Source of the DNA: Gammaproteobacteria bacterium
GTDB lineage: Bacteria > Pseudomonadota > Gammaproteobacteria > Pseudomonadales > Pseudohongiellaceae
Assembly (NCBI GenBank): GCA_030654835.1
Contig: JAURWS010000060.1
Span: 80,190-144,189, forward strand
Length of the DNA: 64,000 nt
Direction of reading: 5' to 3'
Part shown: piece by piece, positions 38,057 to 47,488 of the stretch
How positions within the stretch are numbered: the first letter of the stretch is position 1
Layout of the letters: each line of letters opens with the position of its first letter
Made by a program: the position numbers and the translations under genes
The notes under the pieces: generated by a model
Told to the model about the DNA's origin: nothing
The model's database searches: none
Seen by the model: only the letters and a program-made list of their open reading frames with translations

Positions 38057-38277
38057 AGAAAAATAAAAATTTCCCACTTAAATCAAGCTGTTGTCCCTAT
38101 ATTAAGAAGGGCTATGCTTGAAAAAATGGGAGAAACTCACTACCATTCGCGCAATTTGTGAGACCGCTGCATATCGAGGGGTCAGGTGCTTCTCGTTTCC
38201 AAATTTCTAATCTGGATTCTTTCCTCGTTATCGCAGGGGAGGGTTCTTAACATTACCAATGCTCAGGAGATAACACG

Positions 38278-38877
38278 GTGAGTGAAGACGGTACTGATTC
38301 TGGCCGCAGACGATTTTTATTGGGGTCTACCTCGGTAGTAGGGGTTGCTGGAGTAGTGGGCGCCGTGGTGCCTTTCGTTGGGTCGTGGAGTCCGAGTGCC
38401 AAGGCCCGGGCTGCAGGCGCTGCTGTCAGAATTGACATCAGTCAGGTCGAGGAGGGAGCCATCATGGGGCCGATTCCTGCCTGGCGTGGCAAACCTATAT
38501 TTATTGTAAGACGGACAGCGGAAGCGTTGGCCGCACTGCCTGAAGTGGCAGACCGACTGCAGGATCCGGATTCTACCCAACCTGAACAGCCAGAGTATGC
38601 GACAAATGCTCACCGTTCACGCGAACCTGAGATACTGGTTCTGGTTGGTCTGTGCCCACACCTGTTCTGTTCTCCCACTCCCCACATTGAGCTGCGTGCC
38701 GAGCCGTTCGACGAAGATTGGAAAGGCGGATTCTTCTGTCCTTGCCATGGTTCTCGTTTCGATTTGGCTGGCAGAGTTTTTCAGGGCTCTCCTGCTTCAC
38801 GCAACATGCAAGTGCCGCCCTATTATTACGAGTCAGAGACTGTTCTGGTAATTGGTGAAGATGGGGTAGGTGCATAA
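38278..38877 (+). CDS. petA: Ubiquinol-cytochrome c reductase Rieske iron-sulfur subunit
   Basis: The 199-residue Rieske protein carries electrons from ubiquinol to cytochrome c1. A twin-arginine type N-terminus (SGRRRFLLG) and one membrane helix precede the periplasmic cluster domain, which has CPHLFC and CPCHGSRFD. The first cluster loop is unusual: the family norm is CTHLGC, so Thr is replaced by Pro and Gly by Phe. Cluster ligands and the disulfide cysteines are kept. The GTG start at 38278 has AGGAG upstream. Its stop overlaps the start of petBC by one base. Confidence 0.95.
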   Translation: MSEDGTDSGRRRFLLGSTSVVGVAGVVGAVVPFVGSWSPSAKARAAGAAVRIDISQVEEGAIMGPIPAWRGKPIFIVRRTAEALAALPEVADRLQDPDSTQPEQPEYATNAHRSREPEILVLVGLCPHLFCSPTPHIELRAEPFDEDWKGGFFCPCHGSRFDLAGRVFQGSPASRNMQVPPYYYESETVLVIGEDGVGA

Positions 38878-40883
38878 TGAGTACATCGAACAAGAGTGGC
38901 TGGATCGTCTCTTCGCTGGCTGGTCTGCGAGATTGGACCAATGATCGTCTGCCGATTATCCCCGCGTGGGAACGGCACATGAGCAAGTACTATGCGCCGA
39001 AGAACTTCAATTTCTGGTATTTCTTCGGGGTGCTGTCACTAGTTGTGCTGGTCATGCAGTTGCTGACCGGTGTCTGGCTCACCATGAATTACACCAATAG
39101 CGCCGAAGCCGCGTTTGCTTCTGTCGAATACATCATGCGAGACGTGGAGTGGGGCTGGTTGCTGCGTTACCTACACTCAACCGGAGCCTCTGCGTTCTTC
39201 ATCGTCGTATATCTGCACATGTTCCGCGGACTGATGTACGGTTCCTACAAGAAGCCCAGGGAGTTGGTCTGGGTGTTCGGCATGGCAATCTATCTGGTAC
39301 TCGTGATTGAAGGCTTCATGGGTTATGTATTGCCATGGGGTCAGATGTCCTACTGGGGTGCCAACGTGATTGTGTCGCTGGTCGGTGCGATCCCTGTGAT
39401 CGGTGAAGACCTGCTGGTCTGGGTGCGCGGTGACTATCTGATCTCCGGCGCCACTTTGAACCGTTTCTTCGCATTGCACGTCGTTGCACTGCCGATCGTC
39501 TTGCTGGCACTGGTGGTTCTGCACCTGCTGGCTCTGCACGAAGTGGGCTCAAACAACCCGGACGGCATTGAAATCAAGAAGAACAAGGGGCCGGATGGCA
39601 TCCCGCTTGATGGTATTCCTTTCCATCCTTTCTACACGGTTCACGACTTGGTCGGCATCACGGTGTTCTTGTTCGTGTTCTGTTTCATCGTGTTCTTCGT
39701 TCCCGAGATGGGCGGCTACTTCCTTGAGCACGCCAACTTTCAGGAAGCCGACCCGCTGCTGACCCCTGCGCACGTACCGCCGGTCTGGTACTACACGCCT
39801 TTCTACTCCATGCTGCGTGCCGTGACTGTGCCATTGCTCGGTATCGACGCGAAGTTCTGGGGCCTTATTGTAATGTTTGGTGCTATCGCGATTCTGTTCG
39901 TGGTGCCCTGGCTCGATCGCAGCCCGGTCAAGTCGATTCGTTACAAAGGCTGGGGAAGCCGCATCGCTCTGTTGGCATTCACAGTCAGTTTCCTGATCCT
40001 TGGTGTGCTTGGCACAATGTCTGTCAGCCCTGCACGTACGGCGCTGGCGCAGATCATGACGGTGGTTTACTTCGGCTTCTTCTTCCTGATGCCCTGGTAC
40101 ACCGCGAAGGAGCAGACTCATCCGGAGCCTGCCCGCGTCACTGGCCGATGGATTACCTGGAAGCAACTGATCATCACGCTGGCTCTGCTTGCAGCGCTGG
40201 TAGTGTTGCCTCTGAAGGCTGTCGGTGCAGAGGCCACTGTCGAGCTTGATCACGTCGAAATGGATGTGACCGATCAGGCGTCTCTGCAGAACGGCTTCAA
40301 GTACTACATGAATTACTGTGTTGGCTGCCACTCTCTGCAGTATGCCCGCTATGAGCGCACTGCCAACGATCTCGGCATCCCCGGGGATCTGATTCTGGAG
40401 GACATCATATTCAGCGATCACCAGATCGGTGATCTGATGGACAATGCCATGTCGGTCGACAATGCCAAGAACTGGTTCGGCGCGCTGCCGCCTGACTTGA
40501 CGTTGATTGCCCGCGTGCGTAGCCCTGAATGGCTCTACACCTATCTGCGCTCTTTCTACGCTGATTCTTCACGCCCCTGGGGTGTCAACAACACGGTATT
40601 CCCGAACGTGGGCATGCCGAACGTGATGCACGAGTTGCAGGGCGATGTTGTGTGTGAAGGCGAGGCTGGACACTGTGAGCCGACGCATGTTGCCGGTACA
40701 GGCTCCATGGCGCCGGAAGAGTTCGATGCAATAGTCGCCGACATGGTGAACTTTCTGTACTACATTGGCGAACCTGTACGTGCGGAGCGTGAGCGTCTGG
40801 GCTTCTACGTCCTGGGCTTCCTGGCGATTCTGTTTGTGTTCGTGACGTTGCTGAATCGCGAGTACTGGAAAAAGATCCACTAG
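38877..40883 (+). CDS. Fused cytochrome b - cytochrome c1 of the bc1 complex
   Basis: One continuous 668-residue frame holds both subunits that are separate genes (petB, petC) in most gammaproteobacteria. Residues 1 to about 425 are cytochrome b: heme-ligand histidines in RYLHSTGASAFFIVVYLH and FFALHVV...VVLHLLALH, and the Qo-site motif as PVWY, a form known in this class. A helix (about 432-448) ends at a signal-peptidase-like VGA/E site near residue 451. Cytochrome c1 follows with heme motif CVGCH (481-485), the Met-ligand region GMPNVMHELQG and a C-terminal anchor. Cleavage, as in the FbcH polyprotein of Bradyrhizobium, is inferred. Confidence 0.93.
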   Translation: MSTSNKSGWIVSSLAGLRDWTNDRLPIIPAWERHMSKYYAPKNFNFWYFFGVLSLVVLVMQLLTGVWLTMNYTNSAEAAFASVEYIMRDVEWGWLLRYLHSTGASAFFIVVYLHMFRGLMYGSYKKPRELVWVFGMAIYLVLVIEGFMGYVLPWGQMSYWGANVIVSLVGAIPVIGEDLLVWVRGDYLISGATLNRFFALHVVALPIVLLALVVLHLLALHEVGSNNPDGIEIKKNKGPDGIPLDGIPFHPFYTVHDLVGITVFLFVFCFIVFFVPEMGGYFLEHANFQEADPLLTPAHVPPVWYYTPFYSMLRAVTVPLLGIDAKFWGLIVMFGAIAILFVVPWLDRSPVKSIRYKGWGSRIALLAFTVSFLILGVLGTMSVSPARTALAQIMTVVYFGFFFLMPWYTAKEQTHPEPARVTGRWITWKQLIITLALLAALVVLPLKAVGAEATVELDHVEMDVTDQASLQNGFKYYMNYCVGCHSLQYARYERTANDLGIPGDLILEDIIFSDHQIGDLMDNAMSVDNAKNWFGALPPDLTLIARVRSPEWLYTYLRSFYADSSRPWGVNNTVFPNVGMPNVMHELQGDVVCEGEAGHCEPTHVAGTGSMAPEEFDAIVADMVNFLYYIGEPVRAERERLGFYVLGFLAILFVFVTLLNREYWKKIH

Positions 40884-40930
40884 TCTGCGGTTGGTAAAAG
40901 TCAGCAAATCCGAAAATTGAGGTTGAGAGT

Positions 40931-41563
40931 ATGGGTGTGGTCGCTAAACGTTCTTCAATGACGTTCTATTCTGATGGTGCCAGTCAGTACAGTCATCGCG
41001 TCAGAATAGTCTTGGCCGAGAAGGGCGTCACCGTCGAAACAATCGACGTTGATCCCGACCGAAAGCCTGAGGACCTCGCGTCTCTCAACCCTTATAACAG
41101 CCTTCCTACTCTGGTTGATCGTGATCTGGTGCTCTACGAAGCCAACATCATGATGGAATATCTGGATGAGCGCTTTCCTCATCCTCCGCTGTTTCCTGTG
41201 TACCCGGTTGCCAGGGCGCAGAGTCGTCTCTGGATGTTCCGCATCCAGCGTGACTGGTGTGCTCTGGTTGACTTCGTAATGGCAGGGAAGGGCAGTCCGG
41301 CGGAGATGGACAAGGCGCGCAAGGAACTCAAGGAGAGCCTGACTACAATTGCGCCGATATTTTCCGAAAAGCCTTATTTCATGAGTGACGAATTCACTAT
41401 CGTGGATTGTTGTGTGACGCCTATTCTTTGGCGTCTACCTGCGATGGGTATCGAGCTGTCTGATTCCAAAGCTCTGCAGCCGCTGCTTGAGTATCGTGCC
41501 AGACTGTTCACGCGCGATTCTGTCCGAGCAAGTCTGTCCGAGCAGGAAAGAGAAATGGTCTGA
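40931..41563 (+). CDS. sspA: Stringent starvation protein A
   Basis: A 210-residue glutathione-transferase-fold protein without catalytic residues that binds RNA polymerase during starvation. Signatures are [24 protein letters not shown], the [37 protein letters not shown] stretch split across the thioredoxin and helical domains, and the conserved proline-rich surface [10 protein letters not shown]. It lies 47 bases after petBC and before sspB, the usual pair. Confidence 0.96.
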   Translation: MGVVAKRSSMTFYSDGASQYSHRVRIVLAEKGVTVETIDVDPDRKPEDLASLNPYNSLPTLVDRDLVLYEANIMMEYLDERFPHPPLFPVYPVARAQSRLWMFRIQRDWCALVDFVMAGKGSPAEMDKARKELKESLTTIAPIFSEKPYFMSDEFTIVDCCVTPILWRLPAMGIELSDSKALQPLLEYRARLFTRDSVRASLSEQEREMV

Positions 41564-41575
41564 TACGGTGCCATG

Positions 41576-41640
41576 CGGGCCTTTATCAATAGTCTTCAAG
41601 TCTGATGCTGGTGTCTGCTGGATGCCAGCATGATGGCCCG
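41576..41640 (+). repeat. Nested inverted repeats between sspA and sspB
   Basis: Outer arms CGGGCC (41576-41581) and GGCCCG (41635-41640) enclose an inner stem ATGCTGG (41605-41611) / CCAGCAT (41625-41631). The structure ends about 36 bases before the sspB ATG and has no T-run, so it is not a standard terminator. It could tune the sspA:sspB ratio or mRNA stability. The role is inferred. Confidence 0.35.
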
Positions 41641-41676
41641 GTCTCCCGCAGGTGATCATCCAAATTGGTGCACAGC

Positions 41677-42099
41677 ATGACCATGACATCCAGTCGTCCC
41701 TATATTCTTCGGGCACTCTATGAGTGGATCGTGGAAAACAGCTGCACCCCTTACATCCTAGTCAACGCTTTCGGCCCTGGGGTAAGAGTGCCGCAGGAAC
41801 ACGTCAAGGACGGACAGATCATTCTCAATATATCGCCCTCCGCCGTGCATGGATTGCGAATCATGGATGAGGCGATCGATTTCAGTGGCCGCTTTGCGGG
41901 GATCCCGACGCCTGTCTATGTTCCGGTAGGGTCAGTGTTGGGGATTTATGCCCGTGAGAACGGACAGGGCATGGTCTTCGAGCAGGAAAAGCCGCAGCCT
42001 CAACCGCCGACACCCGCTACTCCGCAACCCATTGGATCGGGTAGAAAGCCTGGCTCCAAAGAGGCTGCGAAACGTCCGTCTCTACGAGTCGTAAAGTAA
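41677..42099 (+). CDS. sspB: ClpXP adaptor protein SspB
   Basis: SspB tethers ssrA-tagged proteins and RseA fragments to ClpXP. The 140-residue product has the tag-binding domain (RPYILRALYEWIVENSCTPYIL, split by beta strands, then FGGR-like FSGRFAGIPTPVYVPVGSVLGIYARENGQGM). A flexible proline-rich linker leads to the C-terminal ClpX-docking tail RPSLRVVK. Partnered with AlgW in this window, it could act in the sigma-E proteolysis cascade. ATG 41677 matches the family; a GTG at 41665 is less likely. Confidence 0.96.
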   Translation: MTMTSSRPYILRALYEWIVENSCTPYILVNAFGPGVRVPQEHVKDGQIILNISPSAVHGLRIMDEAIDFSGRFAGIPTPVYVPVGSVLGIYARENGQGMVFEQEKPQPQPPTPATPQPIGSGRKPGSKEAAKRPSLRVVK

Positions 42100-42118
42100 G
42101 CCTCTCGCCGGACTATCC

Positions 42119-43781
<1,663 letters not shown>

Positions 43782-43847
43782 CAGTTCACTTCCGTTGTGA
43801 GGCTGAGGGAAACATACTGCTGATGAGTATAGCAGTGGAGCGGGCAT

Positions 43848-45698
43848 TCAGCGTGGCAGGACGCTGGCAGCTCCATTGACGATCACGGCGTTGCTGAGTT
43901 CCCGGCGTATGCCGCCATCGGGTTTGATAGTCAGCTGCCCTGTAGCACCGCTTATGCGCGTATAGGGGAACTGGCGCAATTGCTCCAGGCGCAGATGCAG
44001 CCTGAAGCTGTCGACGCCCATGGCTCGCAGGCGTTGAATTGGCCCTGAGGCCGCTGTCCAGGTTGCCAATGCGCTTTGCTTGAGCGGGTCACTGTCTTCC
44101 AATATCCAGGGAGCATCGTTGAAAACAATGCCGTTCAGGTCGCGGTTTGCGATCGGGCTGCTGCCTCCATCATAAATGGAAGGCATGGCGTAGACGGGGA
44201 CGTCGCCAGCGAAATGGAACGACAGAGTTGGTTTTATCTGTCGTCCTTCCGTTGGATTCGCGAGCAGGAAGATGAAATCGACGTCCTGTCTTCTTCTGGG
44301 CACAAACTGTACTGTGCTGCGCGGGATCAGATTTCTGATGCTGGCCGCGCGTGCCTCGCTGGCATCGATATTGAAGAGCCGTTTTATCATCGGCGAGTAT
44401 TCATTCTCACCACCGAATGTGTCGACTGAAACGATGCGACCTCCCAGTGCTGTCCAGTAATTGATAAAGGTGTCCTGGATGCGCAGGTAGTCTTCACCGG
44501 TCGGTGTCAGAACGGCCGCATTCCGATGCCCCTCCTTCCATGCAGTGTCAGCAGCCTGCATGATTTCGTCTTCCGGAGCCAGACCGAACTGGAAGAGGCC
44601 GACAGGCGTGCCGCCACCAAGGTCGCCGTAGTTCAGAGCGAGTGTAGGAACCGGCATTGGGCTGCTGGAGCGTTGCATCCGTCGCACAGCATCCTTGAGC
44701 AGCGGGCCGATGATCATATCGACACCATCCTGCACTGCCTGGTCGTAGAGTGCCAAAACGTCTGTGCGGAAGCTGGTGTCATAGATGCGAACCTGAGGAA
44801 CGTCGTGGCCCTTGGAGATCGCGTCATAGTAGGCGCTGAGAAAACCCTCACTAATGGCTTTGCCGAGTGGCTCCTGCATTGGCAGTACCAGTGCAATTTC
44901 ACGTGGTCGTTGTTCCCATAGATCGTAAATGATGCTCAGGCCATCGGGCAGGCGTGCTGATGCGGGGTGTTGCGTCCAGGTGTTGCGCCATTGATCAATG
45001 GCGCTCATCTGGGTCTGCAGGTTGTACTGGTTAGAGCTGACCAGGCGAAGTAATTCAAGCCAGCCGCGCAGTTCATAGGAGTCGACATTGTTACCTGCAA
45101 TGCTCAGCGTGCCAGCGGGCGCACTCGAAAGCACCTCCCATATGGCATTGTTGTTGGCATGCAGGGGATCGCCTTCCAGCTGCGATGAGAGTTGAATTCT
45201 CTCCCGTACTGCTGTGAGGTACTGATGGTCCTGAAAAAGGGCGTCGATGCGCAATTGATGCAGCGTTAACTGTTGCTCCTCAGGAAGATTGCTAAGGGGC
45301 TCCAGCGGCGATGAGTTCAGTATCTGCAGGGCGACAGTGGGATCTTGTTCTGCCAGCGCCAGTGAGGCTCTTGCAAACGCGTACCTGATCTGCAATGAGA
45401 GGGGGAGCGTGTCGACCGCTCGTAGTTCGCTCAAGGCGCTGTCGGCTTCATCCAGTCGATCAGCATCCATCAGCAGATCGACGGCATCCAGCAGATAGTC
45501 TTCAGCATCAGGTGAAGGGCTGCTGTGTGCCAGCAACAGCAGTGCGTCGATTGGGCTCGCTGGCGTGGCCGGAGCAGCCTGTTCAGGCACCAGTGCGGGC
45601 TCTTGCCGGGGAGCTGTGCCGGAGCAAGACGCAAGAACAAGCAGCATCAGAATCGGAGCTGCGCGTCGAGCAAAAGAGGTCCGAGCTCGGAGTGTCAT
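43848..45698 (-). CDS. lpoA: Outer-membrane lipoprotein LpoA, activator of penicillin-binding protein 1a
   Basis: LpoA reaches from the outer membrane to stimulate PBP1a. The 616-residue product has a signal peptide with lipobox VLASC (about residue 24), an N-terminal TPR-like helical domain rich in leucine (about 50-240), and a C-terminal domain with the periplasmic-binding-protein fold (REIALVLPMQEPLGKAISEGFLSAYYDA onward). The start at 45698 gives the proper lipoprotein signal; the longer frame upstream is not family-like. It leads the yraN-diaA-dolP set and is divergent from rsmI. Confidence 0.93.
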   Translation of the reverse strand: MTLRARTSFARRAAPILMLLVLASCSGTAPRQEPALVPEQAAPATPASPIDALLLLAHSSPSPDAEDYLLDAVDLLMDADRLDEADSALSELRAVDTLPLSLQIRYAFARASLALAEQDPTVALQILNSSPLEPLSNLPEEQQLTLHQLRIDALFQDHQYLTAVRERIQLSSQLEGDPLHANNNAIWEVLSSAPAGTLSIAGNNVDSYELRGWLELLRLVSSNQYNLQTQMSAIDQWRNTWTQHPASARLPDGLSIIYDLWEQRPREIALVLPMQEPLGKAISEGFLSAYYDAISKGHDVPQVRIYDTSFRTDVLALYDQAVQDGVDMIIGPLLKDAVRRMQRSSSPMPVPTLALNYGDLGGGTPVGLFQFGLAPEDEIMQAADTAWKEGHRNAAVLTPTGEDYLRIQDTFINYWTALGGRIVSVDTFGGENEYSPMIKRLFNIDASEARAASIRNLIPRSTVQFVPRRRQDVDFIFLLANPTEGRQIKPTLSFHFAGDVPVYAMPSIYDGGSSPIANRDLNGIVFNDAPWILEDSDPLKQSALATWTAASGPIQRLRAMGVDSFRLHLRLEQLRQFPYTRISGATGQLTIKPDGGIRRELSNAVIVNGAASVLPR

Positions 45699-45903
45699 GG
45701 TAGTGCTTCGGAGGGAGCGATTGGCAAACATTGGAAGGCATGACGCAGGATATGATCGGGCTGAGAAGCTTATTACAGATACCTGGGCCGAGCAACACGG
45801 CCTGCAGGCATGCGCCATATCCGGTCGGTGTGTATACTGCCGCCACATTCGAAGATCGGTTCGCAAGTTCTATCTGTAGTTTCTATCAGGAGTACCCGCA
45901 CAC

Positions 45904-46761
45904 ATGTCGGAAAGTATCCAACCCAAAGCGGCGCTCTATATCGTCGCGACTCCGATCGGAAATCTGGCGGATATCACAGGGCGAGCGATAGAGGTACTGA
46001 AGTCCGTGGACCTGATTGCCGCTGAGGATACTCGTCACAGTGGGCGTCTGCTGCAGCACTTTGGGATTGGCACCAGAATGACGTCGTATCATGACTTCAG
46101 CGAAGACAGCCGGGTTGAGAGCCTGCTCCAGAAATTGTCGAGCGGATTGTCGGTAGCACTGATCTCCGATGCGGGGACACCACTGATCTCTGATCCCGGC
46201 TACCGCTTGGTGGTTCGAGCGCGCGCTGCCGGCATTACGGTAGTGCCTGTGCCGGGCGTATGTGCATTGACTACGGCTCTGTGCGTAGCAGGCCTGCCAA
46301 GTGATCGTTTCGTGTTCGAGGGATTTGTTCCTGCCAAGCGTGCGGCGAGGATCAAGCAGTTTGAAGAATGGCTGGCAGAGAGCCGGACCTTGATCTTTTA
46401 CGAGTCGCCGCACCGCATCCTGGAATGTGTTGAAGACCTTCTGACAGTGTTTGGTCCGGACCGTCACGTCGTGTTATGCCGGGAGTTGACCAAGACCTTT
46501 GAGACAATCCATGGCGATACTCTGGGCAATCTGCTGCCTTGGATACAGAGCGACAGCAATCAACAGCGCGGTGAGTTCGTTGTTCTGATCAAGGGGGCCG
46601 AGGTAGTGCAGAGCGAGGAGATCAGTGCCGAGGCGTTGCGAGTGCTCGAGATTCTGCTGGAGGAGCTTTCGGTGAAGCAGGCGGCCTCTCTGGCCGCCCG
46701 CATTACCGGGGTAAAGAAGAATCTTCTCTACCAACGGGCTCTCTTAGCGGACAAGGCTTGA
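45904..46761 (+). CDS. rsmI: 16S rRNA (cytidine-1402 2'-O)-methyltransferase RsmI
   Basis: The 285-residue enzyme 2'-O-methylates C1402 of 16S rRNA in the decoding center. It has the tetrapyrrole-methylase fold with IVATPIGNLADIT near the N-terminus, AAEDTRHSGRLL, SDAGTPLISDPGYRLV, VPGVCALTTAL and FYESPHRILE. RsmI is divergent from lpoA, the arrangement also seen in E. coli. It converges with ydbL with almost no gap. Confidence 0.97.
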   Translation: MSESIQPKAALYIVATPIGNLADITGRAIEVLKSVDLIAAEDTRHSGRLLQHFGIGTRMTSYHDFSEDSRVESLLQKLSSGLSVALISDAGTPLISDPGYRLVVRARAAGITVVPVPGVCALTTALCVAGLPSDRFVFEGFVPAKRAARIKQFEEWLAESRTLIFYESPHRILECVEDLLTVFGPDRHVVLCRELTKTFETIHGDTLGNLLPWIQSDSNQQRGEFVVLIKGAEVVQSEEISAEALRVLEILLEELSVKQAASLAARITGVKKNLLYQRALLADKA

Positions 46762-46763
46762 GG

Positions 46764-47114
46764 TCAAGGCTTCTTGACCCACTGACCAGGGCTGGCCTCG
46801 ACAAAATTCCCGGGGCGGGTGTTTTCGAGTGCCCTCGTGAAGGCCAGTTTGGCAACGTCTTCAACGGCGATGCCGTTTTCTTTGGCAATTTCCTCATAAC
46901 GTGCGCGGCGCTGAGCATTGACGCTCTCTACGAGGGCCGCTACGTCGGCAGGCGCGCTGCCCTGCACCAGTCCGATGTAACCATCCTGCTTCTCGCCAAT
47001 CTGACCTGCCGCTTTCGCTTCATCCAAGGTGGCCGCAAACGCGCTGCTCACACCGAGGAGCATCAGCAACAGACTGAAGCCGAGAACCTTTCCGAATTTC
47101 TTTGCCAATCTCAT
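46764..47114 (-). CDS. ydbL: YdbL family periplasmic protein (DUF1318)
   Basis: A 116-residue protein with a signal peptide (cleavage after AFA, about residue 27) and the DUF1318 pattern: LDEAKAAGQIGEKQDGYIGLV, a second helix ALVESVNAQRRARYEEIAKENG and the C-terminal GNFVEASPGQWVKK. In E. coli the gene is in the operon with ynbE and ydbH, where YdbH acts in phospholipid transport to the outer membrane. Here the same trio is complete, in the order ydbH-ynbE-ydbL. Confidence 0.93.
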   Translation of the reverse strand: MRLAKKFGKVLGFSLLLMLLGVSSAFAATLDEAKAAGQIGEKQDGYIGLVQGSAPADVAALVESVNAQRRARYEEIAKENGIAVEDVAKLAFTRALENTRPGNFVEASPGQWVKKP

Positions 47115-47128
47115 GATCTTGTCTCCGC

Positions 47129-47320
47129 TTAGAATAAATCGCTGTCTTCGTCGAACATGTCATCCAGCTCACGCTCTACCTTCACTCTTATCTCATGTTC
47201 GATGCGAACATTTAGATTGATGGTGATGGGTTCGTTAGGCATTGCGACTTGCACAGTGGGAGTGCAGGCAATGAGCCCTGTCAGGAGAGTGAACGCGAGG
47301 GTAATGAGTCTGATCTGCAT
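47129..47320 (-). CDS. ynbE: YnbE-like outer-membrane lipoprotein
   Basis: A short lipoprotein of 63 residues with lipobox LTGLIAC. The mature part of about 45 residues has VAMPNEPITINLNVRIEHEIRV, a beta-strand pattern, and an acidic tail DDMFDEDSDLF. In E. coli YnbE is proposed to pair with the C-terminus of YdbH by strand addition, completing an inner-to-outer-membrane lipid bridge. It lies between ydbH and ydbL. ATG 47320 is preferred to 47344. Confidence 0.85.
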   Translation of the reverse strand: MQIRLITLAFTLLTGLIACTPTVQVAMPNEPITINLNVRIEHEIRVKVERELDDMFDEDSDLF

Positions 47321-47488
47321 AGTGTTCTCAATTGTCTTTGTCAAAGGAGCTGACTACCAATCGGCGGAGCCGGTTTCCTGTCTACCATGGCTGCACTATA
47401 GCAGACCAAACTGAATCCGGACTGAATTTAACTGCACAGGAGCAACTTCCGGGGCGGCGCGAGGTACAAGCGTCGAAAAGATGAATGC

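Noticed and set aside
39549..40421. 290-codon frame opposite petBC
   Set aside because: Antisense shadow; the sense frame has heme-ligand helices and CVGCH, and this frame has no hydrophobic or domain pattern.
46762..46779. GGTCAAG-GCTT-CTTGACC hairpin between rsmI and ydbL
   Set aside because: The stem is perfect but has no T-run and overlaps the end of ydbL, so a terminator call is not supported.
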